Shown here: in pieces, positions 44,036-51,828 of the stretch | Numbering within the stretch: the stretch's first letter is position 1 | How the letters are laid out: each line of letters starts with the position of its first letter | Source of the DNA: Natrialbaceae archaeon AArc-T1-2 | GTDB lineage: Archaea > Halobacteriota > Halobacteria > Halobacteriales > Natrialbaceae | Assembly (NCBI RefSeq): GCF_030273315.1 | Contig: NZ_CP127174.1 | Location: 1,860,001 to 1,924,000 of the forward strand | DNA length: 64,000 bases | Reading direction: 5' to 3' | Translations under genes and position numbers: made by a program | The notes under the pieces: model-generated | Told to the model about the DNA's origin: nothing | Databases searched by the model: none | What the model saw: only the letters and a program-made list of their open reading frames with translations

Positions 44036-45016
44036 ATGGACGCCATTCGTGTCTCCGAGTACGGCGGCCCCGAGGTGCTCGAGGCCGTCGACGTCCCAGT
44101 TCCCGACCCCGATCCCGACGAGGTCCGGATCGACGTCCGCGCTGTCGGCGTCAACTTCGCCGACGTCGAGAAACGCCGCGGGAACTATCCGGACGGTCCC
44201 GAGCCGCCGTACCGGCCCGGCCTCGAGGTCGCCGGCGTCGTCACCGAATCGGGGTCGGACGCCGATCCGGCGATCGGCGATCGGGTCGCCGCACTGGTGT
44301 CGGGTGGCGGCTACGCCGAGACGACGGTCGCTCCCACAGACGCGGTCGTTCCGGTTCCCGACGCCCTGTCGTTTCCCGAGGCCGCCGCCCTCCCGGTGCA
44401 GTATCTCACGGCTCACAACGCGCTGTTCGGCTGGGGCGGCCTCGAGAACTGCGACGGCGAGGGTGGCGAGTCCGAACGCGTACTCGTCACCGCCGCAGCC
44501 GGCGGCGTCGGCACGGCCGCCGTCCAACTCGCCGCCCGGGCCGGTGTGACCGTCGTCGGCGTCGCGAGCACCGACGAGAAACGCGCCCTCGTCCGCGAGC
44601 TGGGTGCCGACCACGCCGTCGGCTACGACGACCTCCCCGATGCGGTCGCCGAACGCGTCGACGGCGTCGACCTAGCGCTCGAGGGAGTCGGCGGCCGGGT
44701 CTTCACCGACGTCATCGAGGTGCTTTCCCCCGGCGGCCGCGTCGTCACCTACGGGATGGCGAGCGGGCGCGTCCCCACCGTCGCGACGCCGCGGCTGTTC
44801 TTCGAAAACAAGTCGGTGATCGGCTACCACCTCGAGGAGGCCCGCTCTCGGACGCCCGAGCGGGTGTTTTCGGCCGTGCCGTCGCTGCTTGCAGCCCTCG
44901 AGGCCGGCGACGTCGAGATCGTCGTCGACGAGACGATTCCGCTTGCCGACGCCGGCCTGGCCCACGACCGACTCGAGGGCCGAGAGAGTACGGGAAAAGT
45001 CGTACTCGTGCCCTGA
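44036..45016 (+). CDS. NADPH:quinone oxidoreductase-like MDR protein
   Basis: This 326-residue zinc-independent MDR protein begins MDAIRVSEYGGPEVLEAVDV, has the GroES-like domain with PYRPGLEVAGVVTESG, and a Rossmann domain with VLVTAAAGGVGTAAVQLAA (nucleotide binding). No zinc ligands are seen, as expected for QOR-type enzymes. It follows the R2-like diiron gene by 6 bp and is probably co-transcribed, so it might supply reducing equivalents to it or act on the same substrate. The substrate is unknown. Confidence 0.88.
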   Translation: MDAIRVSEYGGPEVLEAVDVPVPDPDPDEVRIDVRAVGVNFADVEKRRGNYPDGPEPPYRPGLEVAGVVTESGSDADPAIGDRVAALVSGGGYAETTVAPTDAVVPVPDALSFPEAAALPVQYLTAHNALFGWGGLENCDGEGGESERVLVTAAAGGVGTAAVQLAARAGVTVVGVASTDEKRALVRELGADHAVGYDDLPDAVAERVDGVDLALEGVGGRVFTDVIEVLSPGGRVVTYGMASGRVPTVATPRLFFENKSVIGYHLEEARSRTPERVFSAVPSLLAALEAGDVEIVVDETIPLADAGLAHDRLEGRESTGKVVLVP

Positions 45017-45081
45017 AGACGGGCACATCCCGGAACTGTCGGTACGATCGCCCGAGTGTCACCGTGAGAACGGGTCGAGGG

Positions 45082-45453
45082 TCACTCGAGCAAGACCGCG
45101 TTGACCTGGCCGGTCTGGCCGGGTCGGGAGGTGACGCGAGCACGTCCCTCGTCGGTGTCGATGACGGCACCTTTCGTGACGATGTTCCGGCGAACGTAGT
45201 TGGGGTTGGCGTCGTTCTCGACGACGTCGTTGATCGTCGTCGTCACGGTCTCGCCGCCGTCGTTGACGTTCGCGACGTCCGTGGCGAGTGCACGAACCTT
45301 CTGTTCGTTCCCGCGGACGTCGACGGCCCGGAAGCGGGGTTCGCCGACCTGTGTCTCCGTCGGGAGCCGGCCGAGTTCGTGTTTCTTGCGGTTGCGCTGG
45401 TGCTTGAGTCGACCGCCCGTTCGCTTGCGCGTGGAGCGTCCCTGGTCTTGCAT
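45082..45453 (-). CDS. rps8e: 30S ribosomal protein S8e
   Basis: This 123-residue protein begins MQDQGRSTRKRTGGRLKHQR, a basic N-terminal tail typical of S8e, followed by the beta-barrel core (GEPRFRAVDVRGNEQKVRAL, NPNYVRRNIVTKGAVIDTD). It occurs in archaea and eukaryotes only. It converges with the quinone-oxidoreductase gene and follows the malic enzyme region without close linkage. Confidence 0.95.
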   Translation of the reverse strand: MQDQGRSTRKRTGGRLKHQRNRKKHELGRLPTETQVGEPRFRAVDVRGNEQKVRALATDVANVNDGGETVTTTINDVVENDANPNYVRRNIVTKGAVIDTDEGRARVTSRPGQTGQVNAVLLE

Positions 45454-45538
45454 ACCCGTAGGCAGTCCCGGCGCATACTTGAATGCAACCTTTCGCGTCG
45501 CGAACGCGGGCGTTCGGCCCGATCCTGCTGCCGGCCGC

Positions 45539-47794
45539 TTACTCGTCCTGAGCGTCGACGACGGCCACGCCCGCGAGGTTCACGATGTCTTTGACCTCGT
45601 CGCCGCGCTGGATGACGTGGACGGGTTTGTCCATGCCGACGAGCATCGGACCGATCGCCTCCGCGCCGCCGAGTCGCTGGAGCAGCTTGTAGGCGATGTT
45701 GCCTGCCTCGAGGTTGGGGAAGACGAGCACGTTCGCCGGCTCGTCGAGTTCGGAGAAGTCGTAGGTGTCCTCGAGAATGTCCTCGACGACGGCGGTGTCC
45801 GCTTGCATCTCGCCGTCGACGGGGAAATCGACGTCCGAATCCTCCTGGAGCAACCGCACCGCGTTCCTGGGTTTGCGGGTCCCCTCGTTGTCGACGCTGC
45901 CGAAGTTCGAGTACGACAACAGGGCAGCCCGTGGCTCGATGTTGAACCGCCGGGCGAGTCCCGCCGTCTGTTTCGTGACCTCGGCCAGTACGTCTTCGTC
46001 GGGAGACTGATTGACCGTTGCGTCGGCCACGAAGATCACGCGGTTTTTGAACGTGAGCATGTAGACGCCCGCGGCGTAGTTGGTTTCGGGCTCGGTGCCG
46101 ATCACCTGCAGCGGCGGGCGCAGCGCCGACGGGTAGTGGTGGCTTAACCCGGTGAGCAAGGCGTCGGCGTCGCCCTGTTCGACCATCACGCTGCCGAAGT
46201 AGTTGGTGTCGCGTTCGATCAGCTCTTTGGCCTCGGTGCGGGTGATCCCCTTGCGCTTTCGTAGCTGGTAGAGCCGTTCGGCGTAGGCCTCGTAGTCGCC
46301 GGCCGACGGATCGGCCACCGCCGGCGAGAACTCGAGTCCGAGATTCGCCGCCGTCCGTTTGATCTCGTCGGTCTTGCCGATCAGGATCGGCTGGGCGATC
46401 CCTTGCTCTTGCATCTGGTAGGCTGCCCGGATCATCTTCTCGTCGTCACCCTCCGCGAGCGCGACGCGTTTGGGCTCGCTTTTCGCTTTGTTGAGCACGA
46501 CCCGCATCATCTCGCGGGACTTGCCAAGGCGGGCCTCGAGTTCCTCCTCGTAGTCCTCGAGGTCGATCTCTGTCCGGGCGGCACCGCTTTCTATCGCCGC
46601 GCGGGCGACCGCGGGCGCGACCCGGAACAGCACCCGCGGATCGACGGGCTTTGGAATGATGTAGTCGGGACCGAACTGGATCGGCTGGTCGCCGTAGGCT
46701 TTGACGACGGCGTCGGGGACGTCCTGTCTCGCGAGGTCGGCAAGCGCCTCCGCGGCGGCGACTTTCATCGCCTCGTTGATCTCCGTCGCCCGAACGTCGA
46801 GCGCTCCCCGGAAGATAAACGGGAACCCGAGGACGTTGTTGACCTGATTCGGGTAGTCCGATCGGCCCGTCGCCATGATGACCGTGTCCTCGCGGGCTTC
46901 TTTCGCCTCGTCGTAGTCGATCTCGGGGTCCGGATTCGCCATCGCGAAGACGATCGGATTCTCGGCCATCGATCGGATCATCTCCTGGGAGACGATGCCG
47001 CCGATCGAGAGCCCGACGAAGACGTCTGCACCCGCCATCGCGTCGGCGAGGTCGCCGTCGGGCACGTCGCGGGCGAACTCCCGTTTGTACTCGTTGACGT
47101 CGCCCGCCCGGGCACGAGCGGTCGTGATGATCCCCGAGGAGTCACACATCGTGATGTTCTCCGCTTTCGCTCCCAGCGAGACGTAAAACCGGGCCGTCGC
47201 GAGTGCGCTCGCGCCAGCGCCGGAGAAGACGATCTCGAGTTCTTCGAGGTCTTTGTCCGCAATCTCGGCAGCGTTTAAAAGCGAAGCGCCGGAGATAATG
47301 GCGGTGCCGTGCTGGTCGTCGTGAAAGACTGGAATGTCGATCTCCTCGCGCAGGCGTTCCTCGACGGTGAAACACTCGGGCGCTTTGATGTCTTCTAAGT
47401 TGACCCCGCCGAAGGTCGGCTCCATCATCTTCACCGCCTCGACGAGTTTGTCGGGGTCGGCCTCGTCGAGTTCTACGTCGAAGACGTCGATGTCGGCGAA
47501 GCGTTTGAACAGCACGCCCTTGCCCTCCATCACGGGTTTGGATGCTTGGGCACCGATATCTCCGAGCCCGAGTACCGCAGAGCCGTTCGAAACGACACCC
47601 ACGAGGTTCCCTTTCGCGGTGTAGGTGTAGGCTTCCGTGTCGTCGTCGTCGATTTCCATACACGGCGCGGCGACGCCCGGTGAGTACGCAAGCGAGAGGT
47701 CGCGTTGCGTATTCGTCGGTTTCGTCGTCGAAATCTCGATTTTTCCGGGTGGATCAATGCGGTGGTACTCCAATGCATCCTCGTCTAATCCCAT
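45539..47794 (-). CDS. maeB: NADP-dependent malic enzyme with phosphotransacetylase-like domain
   Basis: This 751-residue MaeB-type protein decarboxylates malate to pyruvate. The malic-enzyme half begins [20 protein letters not shown] and includes [44 protein letters not shown] and [15 protein letters not shown] (NADP). From about residue 425 a phosphate acetyltransferase-like domain follows ([20 protein letters not shown], ending [20 protein letters not shown]), which in bacterial MaeB is regulatory. ATG 47794 is chosen over an in-frame extension that is arginine-rich. Confidence 0.94.
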   Translation of the reverse strand: MGLDEDALEYHRIDPPGKIEISTTKPTNTQRDLSLAYSPGVAAPCMEIDDDDTEAYTYTAKGNLVGVVSNGSAVLGLGDIGAQASKPVMEGKGVLFKRFADIDVFDVELDEADPDKLVEAVKMMEPTFGGVNLEDIKAPECFTVEERLREEIDIPVFHDDQHGTAIISGASLLNAAEIADKDLEELEIVFSGAGASALATARFYVSLGAKAENITMCDSSGIITTARARAGDVNEYKREFARDVPDGDLADAMAGADVFVGLSIGGIVSQEMIRSMAENPIVFAMANPDPEIDYDEAKEAREDTVIMATGRSDYPNQVNNVLGFPFIFRGALDVRATEINEAMKVAAAEALADLARQDVPDAVVKAYGDQPIQFGPDYIIPKPVDPRVLFRVAPAVARAAIESGAARTEIDLEDYEEELEARLGKSREMMRVVLNKAKSEPKRVALAEGDDEKMIRAAYQMQEQGIAQPILIGKTDEIKRTAANLGLEFSPAVADPSAGDYEAYAERLYQLRKRKGITRTEAKELIERDTNYFGSVMVEQGDADALLTGLSHHYPSALRPPLQVIGTEPETNYAAGVYMLTFKNRVIFVADATVNQSPDEDVLAEVTKQTAGLARRFNIEPRAALLSYSNFGSVDNEGTRKPRNAVRLLQEDSDVDFPVDGEMQADTAVVEDILEDTYDFSELDEPANVLVFPNLEAGNIAYKLLQRLGGAEAIGPMLVGMDKPVHVIQRGDEVKDIVNLAGVAVVDAQDE

Positions 47795-47934
47795 ACCAGT
47801 CGTCACTGTCGGGGAGTACAAAAAACGATGCGAAAGGGGAATACGACGATCGTCGAACTCAAAGAGGACGACGCGGGCGGACCGATGCGCTGGCACGGAC
47901 GAGGCAAGCCGTACACGCCTTCCTGTTTCGACCA

Positions 47935-47943
47935 TTTTATACG
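47935..47943 (+). promoter_or_regulatory. TATA box of coaD
   Basis: TTTTATACG lies 22-30 nt before ATG 47965, which favours that ATG over the one at 47959 as a leaderless start. Confidence 0.5.
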
Positions 47944-47964
47944 CACCGCGGCAGTGGGATGGGT

Positions 47965-48477
47965 ATGGACGTCGCGCTTGGTGGGACGTTCGACCCCGTT
48001 CACGACGGCCATCGGCGGCTGTTCGAGCGGGCGTTTGAACTCGGAGACGTAACCGTCGGTCTGACGAGCGACGAACTCGCGCCGAAGACGCGCCACGTCG
48101 ATCGCTACGTCAGACCGTACGAGCAACGAAAGCGCGACCTCGAGCGCGAGCTCGGAGCTCTCGCCGACGAACGCGATCGCGAGTTCGAGGTCCGGACGCT
48201 GACGGAACCGACCGGTATCGCGACCGAACCGGAGTTCGACTACCTGATCGTCTCGCCGGAGACGGCAGACGGCGGCAAACGAATCAACGAGATCCGCCGC
48301 GAGCGGGGCCACGATCCGCTCGAGATCGTCGTCGTCCCCCACGTCCGCGCCGAAGACGGTGACGTCATCTCGAGTACCCGCATCGTTCAGGGCGAGATCG
48401 ACGAACACGGGAATCTCACGCCCGATTGCGACGGACGTGCGGCGACGCGACCGGACTCGTCCGGCACCGAGGAGTAG
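47965..48477 (+). CDS. coaD: Phosphopantetheine adenylyltransferase, archaeal type
   Basis: This 170-residue nucleotidyltransferase makes dephospho-CoA from 4'-phosphopantetheine and ATP. MDVALGGTFDPVHDGHRRLF carries the HxGH motif (HDGH), and ISSTRIVQGEID contains the second nucleotidyltransferase motif (ISSTRI). The last 20 residues are a disordered extension. With MfnA elsewhere in the window (possible beta-alanine supply), it belongs to CoA biosynthesis. The adjacent TFB-like gene converges with a 7-bp gap. Confidence 0.92.
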   Translation: MDVALGGTFDPVHDGHRRLFERAFELGDVTVGLTSDELAPKTRHVDRYVRPYEQRKRDLERELGALADERDREFEVRTLTEPTGIATEPEFDYLIVSPETADGGKRINEIRRERGHDPLEIVVVPHVRAEDGDVISSTRIVQGEIDEHGNLTPDCDGRAATRPDSSGTEE

Positions 48478-48484
48478 TCCGTAC

Positions 48485-48793
48485 TTACCAGCCCGGCGGC
48501 TCCAGACCCGCGTTCTCGAGTCGATCCTTCCAGCGTTGCTGGACCGACAGCCGCGAGACGTCGACGGCGTCGGCGATAGCCGTCTGGGTGCGTCCGTCGC
48601 CAGCGACGAGCGACCCGGCGTAGAGACTGGCCGCGAGGGCGGCCCGTTTCGACCGATCTGCCTCGGGAACGTCTGCCAGGAACAGCTCGGCCGCGTACGA
48701 TCGTGCGTCCGTCGAGAGGGTGAGCCTGTCGGCTGCCCGCTCGAGCTCCTCGAGCCAGTCGGCGTACTCGACGTGCTCGCGCGCGCTGTACAT
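48485..48793 (-). CDS. Single-repeat TFB/cyclin-like transcription factor
   Basis: This 102-residue protein begins MYSAREHVEYADWLEELERA. It resembles one cyclin repeat of archaeal TFB/TFIIB: RSKRAALAASLYAGSLVAGD followed by helix-turn-helix-like TQTAIADAVDVSRLSVQQRW. The zinc ribbon and one cyclin repeat of a full TFB are missing. A TATA-like box (48818-48825) 25-32 nt upstream supports the ATG at 48793 rather than 48817. It might compete with or modulate TFB at promoters; that is inference from the fold. Confidence 0.78.
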   Translation of the reverse strand: MYSAREHVEYADWLEELERAADRLTLSTDARSYAAELFLADVPEADRSKRAALAASLYAGSLVAGDGRTQTAIADAVDVSRLSVQQRWKDRLENAGLEPPGW

Positions 48794-48817
48794 GCCATTC
48801 ACGTACTGGCTTCTCAT

Positions 48818-48825
48818 CCTTAAAT
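48818..48825 (-). promoter_or_regulatory. TATA-like box of the TFB-like gene
   Basis: The minus strand reads ATTTAAGG, 25-32 nt before the ATG at 48793. Confidence 0.45.
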
Positions 48826-49021
48826 GCGATCGATCTGCCGAGTCGGTCGTCTGCGAGCCAGTGGTTGGCCAACGTTTGACTACCAGAGACAACATGGCAC
48901 TACGAACGGTTACAGACCCTCTCGCGACCCTGCCGACGGGATACGAGACGATTACTAATACCCCATGTTCCCGAAGCAGTGGGTATCCGATCACCCGATC
49001 GTCGGACCGTCCAAGACCCTA

Positions 49022-49195
49022 ATGAGTGAGCCCACCTGTAAACTCGTCTGTACGGGCTGTGGCCTCGAGATGCCGTACCGAGATCGTGGCCTGGCCGAAC
49101 AGGCGGCCGAACTCCACCAGCTGCGTGGCGACGAACACGTAACGTTCATCGTCTCGCTCGACTGGTCGCCCGAGGAACCCGTGACCCACAGGTAA
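49022..49195 (+). CDS. Small CxxC zinc-finger-like protein (57 residues)
   Basis: ATG 49022 opens MSEPTCKLVCTGCGLEMPYR; Cys6, Cys10 and Cys13 (CKLVCTGC) form a likely half zinc site. The middle (DRGLAEQAAELHQLRGDEHV) is helical with His residues that could complete it. The protein ends TFIVSLDWSPEEPVTHR. Small haloarchaeal zinc-finger proteins of this size often regulate growth or adhesion, but this one is not assigned. It lies just upstream of tRNA-Leu. Confidence 0.72.
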   Translation: MSEPTCKLVCTGCGLEMPYRDRGLAEQAAELHQLRGDEHVTFIVSLDWSPEEPVTHR

Positions 49196-49242
49196 CCGAT
49201 ACCGACAGGTTCTTACTCGCGTCGGCGGCTACTCGAGACTGC

Positions 49243-49326
49243 GCGCGGGTAGCCAAGCTAGGAAACGGCGCAGCGCTTAGGACGCTGTCCCGTAGGGGTC
49301 CGCCGGTTCGAATCCGGTCCCGCGCA
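49243..49326 (+). tRNA. tRNA-Leu (anticodon UAG)
   Basis: A complete type II tRNA: acceptor GCGCGGG pairs with CCCGCGC, anticodon stem CAGCG/CGCTG encloses loop CTTAGGA with anticodon TAG, a long variable arm follows, and the T arm is CCGG TTCGAAT CCGG. Discriminator A; CCA is not encoded. Its last 22 bases recur at 49436-49457. Confidence 0.95.
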
Positions 49327-49361
49327 TTGCTGTCGCGAGCAATCCCGCGAGCGACAGCAAT
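49326..49361 (+). terminator. Perfect hairpin directly after tRNA-Leu
   Basis: ATTGCTGTCGC and GCGACAGCAAT pair over 11 bp without mismatch with a 14-nt loop (49337-49350), starting at the last base of the tRNA. It could mark transcript end or tRNA 3' processing. Confidence 0.45.
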
Positions 49362-49435
49362 CGTCGGCGGGTTCGAACCAGACGAGTCGCAGCCCGGGAA
49401 GCGACCGACGGGAGCGACCCGGACCGTCTCGGCGA

Positions 49436-49457
49436 GGTTCGAATCCGGTCCCGCGCA
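49436..49457 (+). repeat. Direct repeat of the tRNA-Leu 3' end (att-like)
   Basis: The 22 bases GGTTCGAATCCGGTCCCGCGCA-equivalent at 49305-49326 recur exactly here, 131 bp downstream, outside any complete tRNA. Duplicated tRNA 3' ends are the usual footprint of tyrosine-recombinase integration; no integrase lies between them. Confidence 0.75.
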
Positions 49458-49592
49458 CTACCGCATTCTTGCACTTTTCTTTCAGTCCAACAGCGAAGGA
49501 GCTCTGGATGAACGGCGCGGATGAGGTGGCTGTATGGGCGGTCCTCTGTCCCCATCTACCCACACTCAAGATCGAGGATTCGTCTCCAAAGG

Positions 49593-49731
49593 TGGGTACA
49601 CTGGGACTCGAACCCAGGGCCTCTCGGATGACCGGATCGCTGACCAAAGGCCCCGGGACGTGCCGCGCGGACTCACACCCCCGGCGATCCGATCTCGTTC
49701 CGAGCGTTCTACCGGACTGAACTACGTGCCC
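49593..49731 (-). tRNA. tRNA-like gene with about 70-nt insertion in the anticodon region (identity unresolved)
   Basis: On the minus strand the acceptor GGGCACG/TGTACCC (one C-A mismatch, one G-T), D arm GTTC-loop-GAAC, anticodon stem CTCGG/CCGAG and T arm CTGGG-TTCGAGT-CCCAG are all present, followed by discriminator A. Between the anticodon-stem halves are about 70 nt with an internal 8-bp helix (CGGATCGC/GCGATCCG), as in archaeal tRNA introns. I could not place a U33-anticodon or a standard bulge-helix-bulge motif, so this may be an intron-containing tRNA I misread or a disrupted pseudo-tRNA. Confidence 0.5.
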
Positions 49732-49875
49732 GGATCAGAGCTTTCTGCTCCTCAGGCGAATGTGTTGCGCTGACTCTCAGCGAACCGGAGGGCTGTGAAC
49801 TACCCCGACCTACCACGCTCGGGCCTACCGGCCCTCGCTTGTTGAGGTCGAGACTTCCTGTCCCCTCAATTATAG

Positions 49876-50346
49876 CTAATTGACAGCGAGTATCTCGACA
49901 TCGAACTCAATAGTCTCGCCCGCGAGCGGGCTGTTGAAGTCTACTCGAACAATGTCGTCGCCAACGTCCGTGATTTCGCCTCTGACACCGTCTTGCGTTT
50001 CAAGGTATGAACCTTCTTCTGGGAGTTCGCCACCGAGCATTTGACGAAGTTCCTCGGTTTCGAACTCTTGAACCTGTTCTTCGGACCACTCGCCATAGCC
50101 CTCTTCGGGAGGGATTGTGACGGTAGGGGTGGCTCCTTGTTCCAAGCCGACCAACGCATCTTCCAGTCCTTTGATCACTCGCCCCTCGCCGATTTCGACC
50201 GTCAGCGGATCGTACTCCCGATCTGGTTGTGAATCCGCCAACCCTGTTTCCCTGGCAACTGATTCACGGGTCGTATCGAAGACGGCTCCCTCTTCGGTTC
50301 GGCCCGTATACTCGATCGTGACAGAGTCGCCGGTAGCGATTGTCAT
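49876..50346 (-). CDS. FKBP-type peptidyl-prolyl isomerase (SlyD-like)
   Basis: This 156-residue protein begins MTIATGDSVTIEYTGRTEEG, an FKBP core (VFDTTRESVARETG, IKGLEDALVGLEQGATPTVTI) with an inserted flap domain (EEGYGEWSEEQVQEFETEEL), the SlyD layout of a cytosolic isomerase/chaperone. It lacks a His-rich tail. GC content and codon use are visibly lower than neighbours, and it lies between the tRNA cluster and repeat copy C. ATG 50346 is chosen; a longer frame upstream is not FKBP-like. Confidence 0.9.
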   Translation of the reverse strand: MTIATGDSVTIEYTGRTEEGAVFDTTRESVARETGLADSQPDREYDPLTVEIGEGRVIKGLEDALVGLEQGATPTVTIPPEEGYGEWSEEQVQEFETEELRQMLGGELPEEGSYLETQDGVRGEITDVGDDIVRVDFNSPLAGETIEFDVEILAVN

Positions 50347-50522
50347 ACGAACGAGAAGGGAGACGGGCCGAAAAAGCCTTGCATCGATAGATTTCAATCA
50401 GGAATTGAGTCGTAGCGGCCGCCAGGCCCATCACCAAACACTTCTGTCGACAGCATCCGGTTCCAGAATCGATGCTCAGAACTCCTACTCTGCGCTTGTA
50501 CCACGAGTCGGAGTGGCTGTCT

Positions 50523-50610
50523 CTAGTACCGTTCCAAGCGTCGACTGATGAGTGAAACCGGTCAACCGCACTCGGTTTCACCCATCAGTTCAGGCTTTGA
50601 ACGCCACTAG
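50523..50610 (+). mobile_element. 88-bp palindromic repeat, copy C
   Basis: This copy is identical to copy B and to the reverse complement of copy A, with CTAG at both ends. It sits in the intergenic space between the divergent low-GC FKBP gene and a haloarchaeal hypothetical gene. Confidence 0.85.
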
Positions 50611-50709
50611 GCCAGCCGTAAAGGGGTGCTGTCACGGTATCGGAACGAACACAGCACAGACGTGGGTCTGTGCCGCACGTTTTTGACCGACGCGCGAGAA
50701 GGGAGTGGT

Positions 50710-51684
50710 ATGCCGTTTACCACGAGCTGGCACACCCTCCTCGAGTCCGCCGAGGAGCTCCCGGCCGATGCGACCCTTCTTACACCGCTGTCGCGACGGG
50801 AGTTTCGGGTGACCGACGTCCAGGAACATCGCATCCTCGTCTCATATCTGGACGACGACGGCACGACGCCGCTCCAGCGAGAGCAGTTCGAGACGCTGTT
50901 CGGGCGGGTTCGGGACGCCCGCGACGGCTTCGACCTCGACCGGTTGCCGCCCGACGCCGAGCCCTATGCGACGGTGCTGAGCCTGCACCCGCGCTTCGAG
51001 ATCGACGACCGCGAGGGAACGCTTTCTGCGACCGAGACGCCGACCGGCTCCCCGCTGGTGGACGCCTCCCTCGAGGCCGACCGCGAGGAGCCGGACGTTC
51101 CGGTCTACGGCGACGCTCTCCTGTTGATCGACGCCCTGGAACGATACGACCCGACTGACCTCGAGGGGATGGAGACAGACTCGCTCGTGAATCTCTATAC
51201 GCTCTTATCGGACGTCCAGCGCGGTGCTGACGACCTCAGGGGGGCAGTCAGTGACGTGTTGCTCGAGCGGCTCCATCACGACCAGCCGGTCAGCGGACAG
51301 TACGGCTCGGTCCAGCGGACTGCTCGCCGGAGCCGATCGCTCACGGACGAAACGGAGGTCCTCGATACCCTGGAAGCCGCCGGGATCGACCGCGAGCGCG
51401 TAACCAGCGTCGATCCGGACAAGGTCGACGAGGCGCTCGAGGTGGTCGAACTCGCCGAATCCGACGTCTACGAGATCGATAAAAGCGAGTACGTCCGCAA
51501 GGCCGAGGTCGACGAGGACGTGAAAGAATCGCGGCTCCAGGGACTGAAAGACCGACTGGCGGCGACGGAAGCGGAAACCGACGATCTCCAGCGGGAGATC
51601 GAGGCGTTAGAGGCCAGAATCGACGACTTGACGAGTTTCGACTCGGGAACGTCGTTCTACGGCCGATCCGGCGGTGAAACGTAG
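50710..51684 (+). CDS. Conserved haloarchaeal protein with C-terminal coiled coil
   Basis: This 324-residue acidic protein begins MPFTTSWHTLLESAEELPAD. The first part looks globular and beta-rich (TLLTPLSRREFRVTDVQEHR, RILVSYLDDDGTTPLQREQF), the middle is helical, and residues about 285-310 form a coiled coil (RLAATEAETDDLQREIEAL). The tail has FDSGTSFYGRSGGET. No catalytic motif is recognised. Codon bias supports coding; the ATG at 50710 follows 99 bp after repeat copy C. Confidence 0.75.
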   Translation: MPFTTSWHTLLESAEELPADATLLTPLSRREFRVTDVQEHRILVSYLDDDGTTPLQREQFETLFGRVRDARDGFDLDRLPPDAEPYATVLSLHPRFEIDDREGTLSATETPTGSPLVDASLEADREEPDVPVYGDALLLIDALERYDPTDLEGMETDSLVNLYTLLSDVQRGADDLRGAVSDVLLERLHHDQPVSGQYGSVQRTARRSRSLTDETEVLDTLEAAGIDRERVTSVDPDKVDEALEVVELAESDVYEIDKSEYVRKAEVDEDVKESRLQGLKDRLAATEAETDDLQREIEALEARIDDLTSFDSGTSFYGRSGGET

Positions 51685-51800
51685 CCGGGCGACGACCGAC
51701 CATCGACGACTGACGATTGTGGTGATCGATCGTGAAAAATTATGCTGTATTATTTCCCTAGTATGTGTATAGAAAACACTTAGCCATTATGGGTTAGCCT

Positions 51801-51807
51801 CTTATGG
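51801..51807 (+). promoter_or_regulatory. gltB promoter region with TTAGCC repeats
   Basis: CTTATGG lies 22-28 nt before the gltB ATG. Just upstream are two TTAGCC direct repeats and GTGT-N7-ACAC in an AT-rich stretch, plausible binding sites for a nitrogen-responsive regulator. Confidence 0.4.
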
Positions 51808-51828
51808 ACGTTCGCTCCACTGACTACC

